This document shows, one piece after another, positions 27,070-36,768 of a stretch of DNA of 64,000 bases. The DNA comes from Pseudomonas panipatensis (GTDB lineage Bacteria > Pseudomonadota > Gammaproteobacteria > Pseudomonadales > Pseudomonadaceae): NCBI RefSeq assembly GCF_900099785.1, contig NZ_FNDS01000003.1:124001-188000 (forward strand), written 5' to 3'. The notes under the pieces were generated by a model. It made no database searches. It had not been told where the DNA came from and saw nothing but the letters and a program-made list of their open reading frames with translations. The position numbers were made by a program, and so were the translations under genes. Position 1 is the stretch's first letter. Every line of letters begins with the position of its first letter.

Positions 27070-27098
27070 CTTGTTTTTTCCCTGGCCTAACCCCATCT
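27070..27098 (+). promoter_or_regulatory. Heat-shock (sigma-32) promoter of lon
   Basis: CTTGTTT, a 14-base spacer and CCCCATCT, closely matching CTTGAAA-N12-15-CCCCATNT. It lies right after the clpX terminator and about 60 bases before the lon start codon. Confidence 0.82.
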
Positions 27099-27156
27099 TA
27101 GGTCCAAGGGTTAAACCATCCGTTTTTGGCCAAGTGCCGTTGTAGAGCCGAATATC

Positions 27157-29553
27157 ATGAAAACACTCGTCGAGTTGCCCCTGCTTCCCCTCCGTGACGT
27201 AGTGGTCTATCCGCACATGGTCATCCCGTTGTTCGTGGGTCGGGAAAAATCCATCGAGGCCCTCGAGGCCGCCATGACCAGCGATAAGCAGATCCTCCTC
27301 CTGGCGCAAAAGAATCCCGCCGACGACGATCCGGGTGAAGACGGTCTGTACCGTATGGGTACCGTTGCCACGGTGTTGCAGTTGCTGAAACTGCCCGACG
27401 GCACGGTCAAGGTACTGGTCGAGGGTGAGCAGCGGGGTCAGGTCGAGCGCTTCATCGAGGAGGATGCGCACTGCCGTGCCGAGGTGTCGATCATCGACGA
27501 GGCACCCGTTGGCGAGCGTGAATCGGAAGTTTTCATCCGCAGCCTGCTGAGCCAATTCGAACAGTATGTCCAGTTGGGCAAAAAGGTTCCTGCGGAGGTT
27601 CTCTCCTCGCTGAACAGCATCGATGAGCCCGGCCGTCTGGTGGATACCATGGCCGCTCACATGGCGCTGAAAATCGAACAGAAGCAGGAAATCCTCGAAA
27701 TCACCGAATTGGCGGCGCGTGTCGAGCACGTGTTGGCCATGCTCGATGCAGAAATCGATTTGCTGCAGGTTGAAAAGCGCATCCGTGGCCGCGTCAAGAA
27801 GCAGATGGAGCGCAGCCAGCGCGAGTACTACCTGAACGAGCAGATGAAAGCCATCCAGAAGGAGCTGGGTGATATCGACGAAGGTCACAACGAAGTCGAG
27901 GAGCTGAAGAAGCGGATCGACGCTGCGGGTCTGACCAAGGAGGCGTTGGTCAAGGCCAATGCCGAGCTGAACAAGCTGAAACAGATGTCACCGATGTCGG
28001 CCGAAGCCACCGTGGTGCGCTCGTACATCGACTGGCTGGTGAATGTGCCGTGGAAGGCCGAAAGCAAGGTCCGCCATGACCTGGCCAGGGCCGAAGATAT
28101 CCTCGATGCTGACCACTACGGCCTGGATGAGGTGAAGGAACGGATCCTCGAATACCTCGCTGTGCAGAAACGCGTGAAGAAAGTGAAAGGTCCGGTGCTT
28201 TGCCTGGTCGGCCCGCCTGGCGTCGGCAAGACCTCGCTGGCCGAGTCCATCGCCCGCGCTACCAACCGCAAGTTCGTTCGCATGGCGCTCGGCGGTGTGC
28301 GTGACGAAGCCGAGATTCGTGGTCACCGGCGCACCTACATTGGTTCCATGCCGGGTCGTTTGATCCAGAAGATGACCAAGGTGGGGGTGCGCAACCCGCT
28401 GTTCCTGCTCGATGAAATCGACAAGATGGGCAGCGACATGCGTGGCGATCCGGCTTCGGCATTGCTTGAGGTGCTGGACCCGGAGCAGAACCACAACTTC
28501 AACGACCACTACCTGGAAGTCGACTACGACCTGTCGGACGTGATGTTCCTCTGCACGGCCAACTCCATGAATATCCCGGCACCGCTGCTGGATCGCATGG
28601 AGGTTATCCGTCTGCCTGGCTACACCGAGGACGAAAAGGTCAACATCGCGACGAAGTATCTGGTGCCGAAACAGACCCAGGCCAACGGACTGAAGAAGGG
28701 TGAGCTGACGTTCGAGGACGGTGCGATCCGCGACATCATCCGTTACTACACCCGTGAGGCGGGTGTGCGCAGCCTGGAGCGGCAGATCGCCAAGGTTTGC
28801 CGCAAGGCGGTGAAGGAAGGCGCCAAGGCCAAGCGCATCGAGGCCAAAGTGACGCCGGAGACGTTGGAAAACTACCTCGGCGTGCGCAAGTTCCGTTACG
28901 GCTTGGCCGAGCAGCAGGATCAGATCGGTCAGGTGACCGGTTTGGCCTGGACCCAGGTGGGTGGCGAGTTGCTGACCATCGAATCGGCGGTCGTGCCTGG
29001 CAAAGGCGCGCTGACCAAGACCGGTTCGTTGGGCGATGTGATGGCCGAGTCCATTACTGCGGCGCTAACCGTGGTGCGTAGTCGTGCGAAAAGTCTGGGG
29101 ATCCCTGCGGATTTCCATGAAAAACGCGACATTCATATCCATGTGCCGGAAGGTGCCACGCCCAAGGATGGTCCGAGTGCGGGTATCGGCATGTGCACCG
29201 CCCTGGTTTCGGCGATTACTCAGATTCCAGTGCGGGCTGATGTGGCAATGACCGGGGAAATCACCCTGCGTGGTCAAGTATTGGCCATCGGCGGTCTCAA
29301 GGAAAAACTTTTGGCCGCTCACCGGGGTGGAATCAAAACTGTGATCATCCCGGAAGAAAATGTCCGCGATCTCAAGGAAATTCCGGATAACATTAAGGCC
29401 GATCTGGTTATTAAACCCGTTAAATGGATTGACGAGGTCCTGCAAATTGCGCTGCAATACGCGCCGGAGCCCTTGCCCGATGCGGCTCCCGAGATGGTTG
29501 CAAAGGATGAAAAGCGCGAGTCTGATTCCAAGGAGCGAATCAGCACGCATTAG
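27157..29553 (+). CDS. lon: ATP-dependent protease Lon
   Basis: Lon degrades misfolded and short-lived regulatory proteins in the cytoplasm. The 798-residue LonA protein has an N-terminal substrate-binding domain, coiled-coil region, AAA+ module with Walker A GPPGVGKTS, and a C-terminal Ser-Lys protease with the nucleophile in KDGPSAGIG and the lysine in GGLKEKLLAAHRGG. Length is usual for the family. A heat-shock promoter and an upstream terminator make it a unit separate from clpX; hupB follows with its own promoter. Confidence 0.97.
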   Translation: MKTLVELPLLPLRDVVVYPHMVIPLFVGREKSIEALEAAMTSDKQILLLAQKNPADDDPGEDGLYRMGTVATVLQLLKLPDGTVKVLVEGEQRGQVERFIEEDAHCRAEVSIIDEAPVGERESEVFIRSLLSQFEQYVQLGKKVPAEVLSSLNSIDEPGRLVDTMAAHMALKIEQKQEILEITELAARVEHVLAMLDAEIDLLQVEKRIRGRVKKQMERSQREYYLNEQMKAIQKELGDIDEGHNEVEELKKRIDAAGLTKEALVKANAELNKLKQMSPMSAEATVVRSYIDWLVNVPWKAESKVRHDLARAEDILDADHYGLDEVKERILEYLAVQKRVKKVKGPVLCLVGPPGVGKTSLAESIARATNRKFVRMALGGVRDEAEIRGHRRTYIGSMPGRLIQKMTKVGVRNPLFLLDEIDKMGSDMRGDPASALLEVLDPEQNHNFNDHYLEVDYDLSDVMFLCTANSMNIPAPLLDRMEVIRLPGYTEDEKVNIATKYLVPKQTQANGLKKGELTFEDGAIRDIIRYYTREAGVRSLERQIAKVCRKAVKEGAKAKRIEAKVTPETLENYLGVRKFRYGLAEQQDQIGQVTGLAWTQVGGELLTIESAVVPGKGALTKTGSLGDVMAESITAALTVVRSRAKSLGIPADFHEKRDIHIHVPEGATPKDGPSAGIGMCTALVSAITQIPVRADVAMTGEITLRGQVLAIGGLKEKLLAAHRGGIKTVIIPEENVRDLKEIPDNIKADLVIKPVKWIDEVLQIALQYAPEPLPDAAPEMVAKDEKRESDSKERISTH

Positions 29554-29566
29554 CCGGGGGGCTTCC

Positions 29567-29596
29567 TTGACACTGTTTTTGAGCCCTTGTTATAAA
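29567..29596 (+). promoter_or_regulatory. Sigma-70 promoter of hupB
   Basis: Consensus TTGACA, an 18-base spacer and TATAAA, only one base off consensus. It lies about 95 bases before the hupB GTG. Confidence 0.85.
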
Positions 29597-29689
29597 GCGG
29601 CACTTGCTTTGTCAGTTAGCAATCCAGCATCTGCTTTTGCTTACACCTAACACATAGAAACATACTCAACAGAAATAAGGGGACTTAGA

Positions 29690-29962
29690 GTGAACAAGTC
29701 GGAACTGATCGATGCTATCGCCGCATCTGCTGATATCCCGAAAGCTGTTGCCGGTCGCGCTCTGGACGCGGTGATCGAGTCTGTAACTGGCGCCCTGAAG
29801 GCTGGTGACTCCGTCGTACTGGTCGGCTTCGGCACTTTCGCTGTTAAAGAGCGCGCTGCTCGCACCGGTCGCAACCCGCAAACCGGCAAGCCGATCAAGA
29901 TCGATGCTGCTAAGATTCCGGGCTTCAAAGCCGGTAAAGCCCTGAAGGATGCTGTCAACTAA
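29690..29962 (+). CDS. hupB: DNA-binding protein HU-beta
   Basis: HU bends and compacts DNA. The 90-residue protein is full length, with the N-terminal helical dimer part ([16 protein letters not shown]) and the DNA-binding arm with the HU/IHF signature [19 protein letters not shown]. The start codon is GTG, preceded by AAGGGG. A near-perfect promoter and a downstream terminator suggest high expression from a single gene. The position after lon is conserved in many proteobacteria. Confidence 0.97.
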   Translation: MNKSELIDAIAASADIPKAVAGRALDAVIESVTGALKAGDSVVLVGFGTFAVKERAARTGRNPQTGKPIKIDAAKIPGFKAGKALKDAVN

Positions 29963-30096
29963 GCGTCTTTCTGGACTTGACCTGTCCGGCTTGGCCTGAC
30001 GTCGAGCCGGCCGCGGAGCGGCGATCCAGACGGTTTTCCGTCTTCCAGCATCGCCGGGGGTCTCGGGTAGTAACCCGCTAGCTCCGCCAGTTACGA

Positions 30097-30123
30097 GAAG
30101 GCGCATCCTCGGATGCGCCTTTC
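30097..30123 (+). terminator. Terminator of hupB
   Basis: AAGGCGCATC, CTCG, GATGCGCCTTTCTT: ten pairs and a short T-run, 135 bases after hupB. The gap 29963-30096 is a long untranslated end with no gene. Confidence 0.8.
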
Positions 30124-30195
30124 TTATATCCGCATCTCTCTACCCACGCCGCGCCGCCATTGACGGGGCAGGCCGTGGCCGCTTTTGGGGGCCGC

Positions 30196-32073
30196 ATGCT
30201 GCAAAACATCAGGGACAATTCTCAAGGCTGGATCGCCAAGACCATCATCGGTGTCGTCGTTGTGCTGATGGCGCTGACTGGTTTCGATGCCATCATTCGC
30301 GCGACCCATCACGAGAACGTCGCTGCCAAGGTCAACGGCGATGACATCAGCATCGGCGAGCTGCAGCAGGCTGAAGAAATGCAGCGTCGTCAGCTGCAAC
30401 AACGCCTGGGCAAGGATTTCGATGCCTCCTCGTTGGATGAAAAGCTGCTCAAAGACGCCGCGCTGAAAGGTCTGGTGGAGCGCAAGCTGCTGATCCAGGC
30501 GGCGCAGGCCGATAAATTCGCCTTCTCCCAGCAGCAGATCGACCAGTTGATCCTGCAGACCCCGGAGTTCCAGGTCGACGGCAAGTTCAGTGCTGATCGT
30601 TTCGATCAGGTCGTCCGCCAGATGGGCTTCAACCGCCTGCAGTTCCGCCAGATGCTCGAGCAGGAAATGCTGATCGGCCAACTGCGCGCCGGCATCGTCG
30701 GTACCGGTTTCGTCACTGACACCGAGCTGCAGTCGTTCGCCCGTCTGGAGAAGCAGACCCGCGACTTCGCCACCCTGACGTTCAAGGCCGATCCGAGCAA
30801 GGCCAAGGTCGAGGATGCTGATATCAAGTCCTACTACGAGGCCCACAAGTCCGAGTTCATGAGCCCGGAGCAGGTGGTCATCGACTATATCGAACTGAAG
30901 AAGTCGTCCTTCTTCGCGCAAGTCAGCGTCAAGCAGGAAGATCTCGAGGCGCAGTACCAGAAGGAAATCGCCGGGCTGTCCGAGCAGCGTGATGCCGCGC
31001 ACATCCTCGTCGAGGTGAATGCCAAGCAGACCGACGCTCAGGCCAAAGCCAAGATCGAGGAGATCAAGGCGCGCCTGGCCAAGGGCGAGGATTTCGCCAA
31101 GCTGGCCAAGGAGCAGTCCAACGACACCGGCTCGGCGGCCAGCGGCGGCGATCTGGGCTATGCCGGTCGGGGCGTCTACGATCCCGCGTTCGAGGAAGCC
31201 CTCTATGCGCTCAAGAGCAAGGGTGATGTCTCTGCGCCGGTGCGTACCCAGTACGGCTGGCACCTGATCAAGCTGCTCGGTGTGCAGGCTCCGGAGGTTC
31301 CCAGTCTGGCCAGCCTGAAGCCGAAACTGGAGCAGGATCTGAAAAGCCAATTGGTGGAGCAGCGCTTCGTCGATGCCACCAAGCAACTGGAGAGTTCCGC
31401 CTACGAGGCCTCGGACCTGGCCCAGCCGGCACAGGAGCTGGGGCTGAAGGTTGAGACCAGCAAGCCCTTTGGCCGTGAAGGCGGTGAGGGTGTAGCGGCC
31501 AACCGCCAGGTGCTCCAGGCGGCGTTCAGTACCGAGGTGCTGGACGATGGCGCCAACAGTGGTGCCATCGAGCTGGATCCTGACACGGTGGTCGTGCTGC
31601 GAGTGAAAGAGCACCGCAAGCCTGAACAGGAAACCCTTGAGCAGGTCACCTCCGCGATTCGCCAGCGTCTGCAGCGTGAGCATGCAGCCGATGCCGCCAA
31701 GGCCCAGGGCGAAGCACTGCTGGCAGGACTGCGTGAAGGCAAGACGCCTGTGACGCAGGCCCAGAGCGGTCAGACCTGGAAGGTGGTGGAAGCCGCCTCC
31801 CGTGGCCAGGAAGGGGTCGAGCCGTTGCTGCTCCAGGCGGTGTTCCGCATGGCGCGTCCGGCCAAGGCCGACCAGCCGACCTTCACTGGCGTGACCCTGG
31901 GCAACGGCGATTACGTGCTGGTGCGCCTGAATGGCATCAGCGAGCCCACCGCGGCACCGTCCGACGAGGAAAAGGCGATGTATCGCCGCTTCCTCGCCTC
32001 CCGCAGTGGTCAGGAGGACTTCGCAGCCTTCCGTCGTCAGTTGCAGGACCAGGCGAAGGTCGAGAAGTACTGA
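30196..32073 (+). CDS. ppiD: Peptidyl-prolyl isomerase PpiD (SurA-like, membrane anchored)
   Basis: PpiD is an inner-membrane periplasmic chaperone that meets proteins leaving the Sec channel. The 625-residue protein has a short cytoplasmic start ([10 protein letters not shown]), one membrane anchor at about 15-35 ([17 protein letters not shown]), a SurA-like N-terminal helical region, one parvulin domain at about 266-362 (AAHILVEVN to WHLIKLLGV) and a C-terminal helical region. ATG 30196 follows GGGGGCC; twelve upstream codons in the frame are not likely to be coding. It follows hupB and is closed by a terminator. Confidence 0.95.
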   Translation: MLQNIRDNSQGWIAKTIIGVVVVLMALTGFDAIIRATHHENVAAKVNGDDISIGELQQAEEMQRRQLQQRLGKDFDASSLDEKLLKDAALKGLVERKLLIQAAQADKFAFSQQQIDQLILQTPEFQVDGKFSADRFDQVVRQMGFNRLQFRQMLEQEMLIGQLRAGIVGTGFVTDTELQSFARLEKQTRDFATLTFKADPSKAKVEDADIKSYYEAHKSEFMSPEQVVIDYIELKKSSFFAQVSVKQEDLEAQYQKEIAGLSEQRDAAHILVEVNAKQTDAQAKAKIEEIKARLAKGEDFAKLAKEQSNDTGSAASGGDLGYAGRGVYDPAFEEALYALKSKGDVSAPVRTQYGWHLIKLLGVQAPEVPSLASLKPKLEQDLKSQLVEQRFVDATKQLESSAYEASDLAQPAQELGLKVETSKPFGREGGEGVAANRQVLQAAFSTEVLDDGANSGAIELDPDTVVVLRVKEHRKPEQETLEQVTSAIRQRLQREHAADAAKAQGEALLAGLREGKTPVTQAQSGQTWKVVEAASRGQEGVEPLLLQAVFRMARPAKADQPTFTGVTLGNGDYVLVRLNGISEPTAAPSDEEKAMYRRFLASRSGQEDFAAFRRQLQDQAKVEKY

Positions 32074-32085
32074 TCTTCCCCGCCA

Positions 32086-32115
32086 GAAAAAGGGCCGCTT
32101 CCGCGGCCCTTTTTC
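32086..32115 (+). terminator. Terminator of ppiD
   Basis: GAAAAAGGGCCGC, TTCC, GCGGCCCTTTTTC; T-run on the plus strand, 12 bases after the ppiD stop. Confidence 0.92.
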
Positions 32116-32166
32116 GTTTCTGAGCCAGTGTCTTTGCCGGGGCGCCGGGCGGATTGTCGCGGGCAT

Positions 32167-32197
32167 GAAAAAAGGCCGCATCGAGCGGCCTTTTTTC
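32167..32197 (-). terminator. Terminator of fabI
   Basis: GAAAAAAGGCCGC, ATCGA loop, GCGGCCTTTTTTC; symmetrical, so active for fabI on the minus strand and as a back-up for ppiD. Confidence 0.9.
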
Positions 32198-32212
32198 GGG
32201 CGGGGGAGAGGG

Positions 32213-33010
32213 TTACTCCTCGTCCAACGGCCCCATGGCCGTGGTGTTGAAACCACCGTCCACGTAGAGAATCTCGCCGCTGATACCACTGGCCAGGTCG
32301 GAACAGAGGAAGGCGCCGGCATTGCCGACTTCTTCGATGGTCACGTTGCGGCGCAGCGGGGTTTGGCGCTCGTTGGCGGCGAGCATCTTGCGGAAGCTCT
32401 TGATGCCGGAGGCGGCCAGGGTGCGGATGGGGCCGGCGGAGATGGCGTTGACGCGAGTGCCTTCCGGGCCGAGGCTGCCGGCCAGGTAGCGCACGCCGGC
32501 TTCCAGGCTGGCCTTGGCCATGCCCATGACGTTGTAGTTCGGCATGGTGCGCTCGGCGCCCAGGTAGGACAGGGTCAGCAGCGAGCCGTTGCGGCCCTGC
32601 ATCATGGCCCGGCCGGCCTTGGCCAGGGCGACGAAGCTGTAGGCGCTGATGTCGTGGGCGATACGGAAGCCTTCGCGGGTGGTGACGCTGGTGAAGTCGC
32701 CGTCCAGTTGGTCGCCGGGAGCGAAACCGACGGAGTGGACAATGATGTCCAGGCCGTCCCATTTTTTCCCCAGTTCAGCGAACACGGCGTCGATATCGGC
32801 GTCACTGGCGACGTCGCAGGGGAAGCAGAGGTCGGCGCTGGAGCCCCAGCCGGCGGCGAATTCCTCGACGCGGCCCTTGAGCTTGTCGTTCTGGTAGGTA
32901 AAGGCGAGTTCCGCGCCTTCACGGTGCATCGCCGCGGCGATACCGGAGGCAATGGAGAGTTTGCTGGCGACGCCGACGATCAGCGCGCGTTTCCCGGCGA
33001 GAAATCCCAT
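32213..33010 (-). CDS. fabI: Enoyl-[acyl-carrier-protein] reductase (NADH)
   Basis: FabI performs the last reduction of each fatty acid elongation cycle and is the triclosan target. The 265-residue short-chain reductase has the FabI nucleotide site ([14 protein letters not shown]), Tyr149, and the Tyr159-x6-Lys166 pair in [11 protein letters not shown]. It starts 18 bases after yejF, so it is at least partly transcribed with the peptide transporter genes, a pairing seen in PAO1 too. Its terminator follows. Confidence 0.97.
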   Translation of the reverse strand: MGFLAGKRALIVGVASKLSIASGIAAAMHREGAELAFTYQNDKLKGRVEEFAAGWGSSADLCFPCDVASDADIDAVFAELGKKWDGLDIIVHSVGFAPGDQLDGDFTSVTTREGFRIAHDISAYSFVALAKAGRAMMQGRNGSLLTLSYLGAERTMPNYNVMGMAKASLEAGVRYLAGSLGPEGTRVNAISAGPIRTLAASGIKSFRKMLAANERQTPLRRNVTIEEVGNAGAFLCSDLASGISGEILYVDGGFNTTAMGPLDEE

Positions 33011-33028
33011 GTTCCTTCCTCTTTCACG

Positions 33029-34654
33029 TCATTCAAGCGCATCGGCCGGGGCCATGAGCGCGGCTTCCAGCAGTTGCTTCGTATAGGAGTGCCGCGGCGC
33101 GGAGAACACTTCCTGCGCCGGCCCCTGTTCGACCACCTTGCCCTGGCGGATCACCATCAGGTGATGGCTCAGGGCCCTGACGACCGACAGATCATGGCTG
33201 ATGAACAGATAGGTCAGGTTGTACTTCGTCTGCAGATGGCGCAGGAGTTCCACCACCTGGCGCTGTACCGAGCGGTCGAGGGCCGAGGTGGGCTCGTCCA
33301 GCAGTATCAGCGCCGGCTTGAGCACGAGTGCGCGGGCGATGGCGATGCGCTGGCGCTGCCCGCCAGAGAACTCGTGGGGGTAGCGGTTCCGGGTTTCCGG
33401 GTCCAGGCCGACCTCCACCAGCGCTTCGACGATTCGCTGCTCCTGTTCCGCGCGGTCGCAGATGCCGTGGATGTCCAGGCCCTCACCGACGATCTGGCCG
33501 ACCGACAGGCGTGGGCTCAGACTGCCGTAGGGGTCCTGGAAGACCACCTGCATCTCGCGCCGCAACGGACGGACTTGGCTTTGCGTCATGCCATTCAGGG
33601 TCTTGCCTTCGAAGCGGATGCTGCCGCGACTCTCGATCAGGCGCAGGATGGCCAGGCCCAGGGTGGATTTACCGGAGCCGCTTTCACCGACGATGCCCAG
33701 GGTCTGCCCCTGGGGCAGGCTGAAGTCGATGCCGTCCACTGCCTTGACATGGTCCACGGTGCGACGGAACACGCCTTTCTTGATCGGGAACCAGACGCGC
33801 AGGTCCTGCACTTCCAGCAAGGGTGGTCCCGCCGGATTGTCGGCCGGCTTGCCTCTGGGCTCCGCGCCCAGCAATTCACGGGTATAGGGATGCTGCGGTG
33901 CGCGGAACAGGCTTTCGCAGTCGCCCTGTTCGACGATGCAGCCGCGCTGCATGACGCAGACCCGGTGCGCGATCCTGCGCACCAGGTTGAGGTCATGGGT
34001 GATCAGCAGCAGCGCCATGCCCAGGCGCGCCTGCAAGTCGCGCAGCAGGTCGAGAATCTTCAGTTGGACGGTGACGTCCAGGGCGGTGGTCGGCTCGTCG
34101 GCGATCAGCAGTTCCGGCTCGCAGGCCAGGGCCATGGCGATCATCACCCGTTGCCGCTGGCCACCGGATAGCTCATGGGGGTAGGAGGCCAGGCGCGTCA
34201 GCGGATCGGGGATGCCGACCAGCTCCAGCAGTTCCAGCGTGCGTTTGCGCGCGGCCTGGCCCTGCAGTCCCTTGTGCAGGGCGAGCACCTCGCCGATCTG
34301 CTTTTCGATGCTGTGCAGCGGATTCAGCGAGGTCATGGGCTCCTGGAAGACCATCGCGATGCGATTGCCGCGGATACGCCGCAGCTTGCTCTCGGGAATC
34401 CGCAGCAGGTCCTGGTCGCCATAGCGGATGCTGCCGCTGGGGTGCCGGGCGCTGGGGTAGGGCAGCAGGCGCAGGATGGAGTTGGCCGTGACCGACTTGC
34501 CCGATCCGCTCTCGCCGACCAGGGCCAGGGTTTCGCCGCGGCGAATGTCGAAGCTGACCTTCTCCACGGCATGGATGATTTCCGTGCCGGAGCTGAAGTC
34601 CACCGATAGCTCGCGGACTTCGACGAGGTTGTCGCGCTGTTGTGGCTCGCTCAT
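33029..34654 (-). CDS. yejF: Peptide ABC transporter, double ATP-binding protein (YejF-like)
   Basis: This 541-residue protein carries two ATPase domains in tandem and powers oligopeptide-type import. Each has Walker A (GESGSGKS at about residues 54-61 and again near 325), ABC signature LSGGQRQR and FSGGQRQR, and Walker B (LLIADEPT and LILLDEPT). ATG 34654 is chosen over an upstream in-frame start because it follows GAGGAAATGAG-like spacing and overlaps the yejE end closely. The gene is fourth in yejA-yejB-yejE-yejF. In enterics the system imports peptides such as microcin C. Confidence 0.95.
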   Translation of the reverse strand: MSEPQQRDNLVEVRELSVDFSSGTEIIHAVEKVSFDIRRGETLALVGESGSGKSVTANSILRLLPYPSARHPSGSIRYGDQDLLRIPESKLRRIRGNRIAMVFQEPMTSLNPLHSIEKQIGEVLALHKGLQGQAARKRTLELLELVGIPDPLTRLASYPHELSGGQRQRVMIAMALACEPELLIADEPTTALDVTVQLKILDLLRDLQARLGMALLLITHDLNLVRRIAHRVCVMQRGCIVEQGDCESLFRAPQHPYTRELLGAEPRGKPADNPAGPPLLEVQDLRVWFPIKKGVFRRTVDHVKAVDGIDFSLPQGQTLGIVGESGSGKSTLGLAILRLIESRGSIRFEGKTLNGMTQSQVRPLRREMQVVFQDPYGSLSPRLSVGQIVGEGLDIHGICDRAEQEQRIVEALVEVGLDPETRNRYPHEFSGGQRQRIAIARALVLKPALILLDEPTSALDRSVQRQVVELLRHLQTKYNLTYLFISHDLSVVRALSHHLMVIRQGKVVEQGPAQEVFSAPRHSYTKQLLEAALMAPADALE

Positions 34655-34655
34655 C

Positions 34656-35675
34656 TCATTTCCTCGGGTCGAAGGCATCGCGTGCAGCCTCGCCGATGAA
34701 CACCAGCAGGCTGAGCATCAGGGCCAGCACGACGAAGGCGCTGATGCCCAGCCAGGGCGCCTGCAGGTTCGATTTGCCCTGGGCGACCAGCTCGCCCAGC
34801 GAGGGCGAACCGGCCGGCAGGCCGAAGCCGAGGAAGTCCAGGGAGGTCAGGGTGCTGATGGCACCGGTGAGGATGAAAGGCATGAAGGTCAGCGTGGAAA
34901 TCATCGCGTTGGGCAGGATGTGGCGGAACATGATCTGGCCATTGCGCATGCCCAGCGCGCGCGCGGCGCGCACGTACTCCAGGTTGCGGCCACGGAGGAA
35001 TTCGGCGCGCACCACGTCCACCAGGCTCATCCAGGAGAACAGCAACATGATGCCGAGCAGCCACCAGAAGTTCGGCTGCACGAAGCTGGCGAGGATGATC
35101 AGCAGGTAGAGCACCGGCAGGCCCGACCAGACCTCCAGGAAACGCTGGCCGAGGAGGTCGACCCAGCCACCGTAGAAGCCTTGCAGGGCGCCCACCAGTA
35201 CGCCGATCAACGAGCTGAGCACGGTCAGCACCAGGGCGAAGAGAATCGAGATGCGGAAGCCGTAGATGACCCGCGCCAGCACGTCGCGGGCCTGGTCGTC
35301 GGTGCCCAGCCAGTTTTCCCGGCTCGGCGCGGAGGGCACCGGGACGCGCAGGTCGTAGTTGATGGTGTCGTAGCTGTAGGTGATCGGCGGCCAGAGCACC
35401 CAGCTGTTTTTCTCGGCCAGCAGTTGGCGCATGTAGGGCGACTTGTAGTTGCCTTCCAGGGGGAATTCGCCGCCGAAGACGGTTTCCGGGTAGCGCTTGA
35501 GCACCGGGAAGTACCACTGGCCGTCGTAGCGCACCGCCAGCGGCTTGTCGTTGGCGATCAGCTCCGCGCCCAGGCTCAGGACGAAGAGTATGAGGAACAG
35601 CCAGAGCGACCACCAGCCGCGCTTGTTGGTCTTGAAGCGAGCCCAGCGGCGCTGGTTGAGGGGAGACAGGCGCAT
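34656..35675 (-). CDS. yejE: Peptide ABC transporter permease (YejE-like)
   Basis: A 339-residue inner-membrane permease of the DppC/OppC type with an N-terminal cytoplasmic lead and one membrane helix (SLWLFLILFVLSLGAELIA), a long periplasmic segment, then the binding-protein-dependent transport domain containing the EAA-like loop ARALGMRNGQIMFRHILPNA. It pairs with YejB to form the pore. It begins 4 bases after yejB ends and ends 1 base before yejF starts, so the operon is tightly coupled. Confidence 0.95.
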   Translation of the reverse strand: MRLSPLNQRRWARFKTNKRGWWSLWLFLILFVLSLGAELIANDKPLAVRYDGQWYFPVLKRYPETVFGGEFPLEGNYKSPYMRQLLAEKNSWVLWPPITYSYDTINYDLRVPVPSAPSRENWLGTDDQARDVLARVIYGFRISILFALVLTVLSSLIGVLVGALQGFYGGWVDLLGQRFLEVWSGLPVLYLLIILASFVQPNFWWLLGIMLLFSWMSLVDVVRAEFLRGRNLEYVRAARALGMRNGQIMFRHILPNAMISTLTFMPFILTGAISTLTSLDFLGFGLPAGSPSLGELVAQGKSNLQAPWLGISAFVVLALMLSLLVFIGEAARDAFDPRK

Positions 35676-35679
35676 CGGA

Positions 35680-36768
35680 TCACTCCCGGTTTTCGAAGTC
35701 GATGCGCGGATCGACCAGCGTGTAAAGGACGTCGCTGACCAGCTTCATGATCAGGCCGAACAAGGTGAAGATGAACAGGGTGCCGAACACCACCGGATAG
35801 TCGCGGTTGAGCGCCGATTCGAAACTGAGCAGGCCGAGGCCGTCGAGGGAGAAGATCACCTCGATCAGCAGCGAGCCGGTGAAGAACACCCCGAGCAGGG
35901 CCGACGGCAGGCCGGCGATGATGATCAGCATGGCGTTGCGGAAGACGTGGCCGTAGAGCACCTGGCGCTCGGTCAGCCCCTTGGCGCGTGCGGTCACCAC
36001 GTACTGCTTGCCGATTTCATCGAGGAAGCTGTTCTTGGTCAGCAGGGTGATGGTGGCGAAGTTGCCGATCACCAGGGCGGTGATCGGCAGCGCCAGGTGC
36101 CAGAAATAGTCCTTGATCTTGCCGAAGAGGCTGAGCTGCTCGAAGTTGTTGGAGGTCAGTCCGCGCAGCGGGAACCAGTCCCAGTAGCTGCCACCGGCGA
36201 ACAGCACCACCAGCAGGATGGCGAAGAGGAAGGCGGGGATGGCGTAGCCGACGATGATCGCGGAGCTGGTCCAGATGTCGAAGTGGCTGCCGTTGCGCAC
36301 CGCCTTGGCGATGCCCAGCGGGATCGACACCAGGTACATGATCAGGGTGCTCCACAGGCCCAGGGAGATCGACACCGGCAGCTTCTCGACGATCAGATCG
36401 GTGACCTTGGCGTCACGGAAGAAGCTCTGCCCGAAGTCCAGGTGCGCGTAGTTCTTCAGCATGATCCAGAAGCGTTCGGGCGCCGGCTTGTCGAAGCCGT
36501 ACATGCGCTCGATTTCCTTCACCAGTTCCGGGTCGAGGCCCTGGGCGCCGCGATAGTGCGATGAATTGCTGCTCGAGGCGACTTCGCTGCCGCCGCCGGA
36601 AATTCTCCCGGTGGCGCCGCCGCTGGCGGAGTCGAGTCCCTGCAGTTTGGCGATCATCTGGTCCACCGGACCGCCGGGCGCGGCCTGGATGATGATGAAG
36701 TTGATCAGCAGGATGCCCAGCAGGGTCGGGATGATCAGCAGCAGGCGCCGCAGGATATAGGCCAGCAT
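35680..36768 (-). CDS. yejB: Peptide ABC transporter permease (YejB-like)
   Basis: A 362-residue DppB/OppB-type permease with the hallmark start [18 protein letters not shown], a periplasmic insertion with a glycine/serine-rich stretch ([14 protein letters not shown]), and the C-terminal permease domain with [20 protein letters not shown] as EAA loop. ATG 36768 overlaps the yejA stop in TGATG; the 27 in-frame codons upstream are antisense-like and excluded. The fold is shared with dipeptide and nickel permeases, but the order and length match Yej. Confidence 0.95.
   Translation of the reverse strand: MLAYILRRLLLIIPTLLGILLINFIIIQAAPGGPVDQMIAKLQGLDSASGGATGRISGGGSEVASSSNSSHYRGAQGLDPELVKEIERMYGFDKPAPERFWIMLKNYAHLDFGQSFFRDAKVTDLIVEKLPVSISLGLWSTLIMYLVSIPLGIAKAVRNGSHFDIWTSSAIIVGYAIPAFLFAILLVVLFAGGSYWDWFPLRGLTSNNFEQLSLFGKIKDYFWHLALPITALVIGNFATITLLTKNSFLDEIGKQYVVTARAKGLTERQVLYGHVFRNAMLIIIAGLPSALLGVFFTGSLLIEVIFSLDGLGLLSFESALNRDYPVVFGTLFIFTLFGLIMKLVSDVLYTLVDPRIDFENRE

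Noticed and set aside
31931-34171. Plus-strand frame of 746 codons over fabI and yejF
   Set aside because: Runs through two terminators and opposite clear genes.
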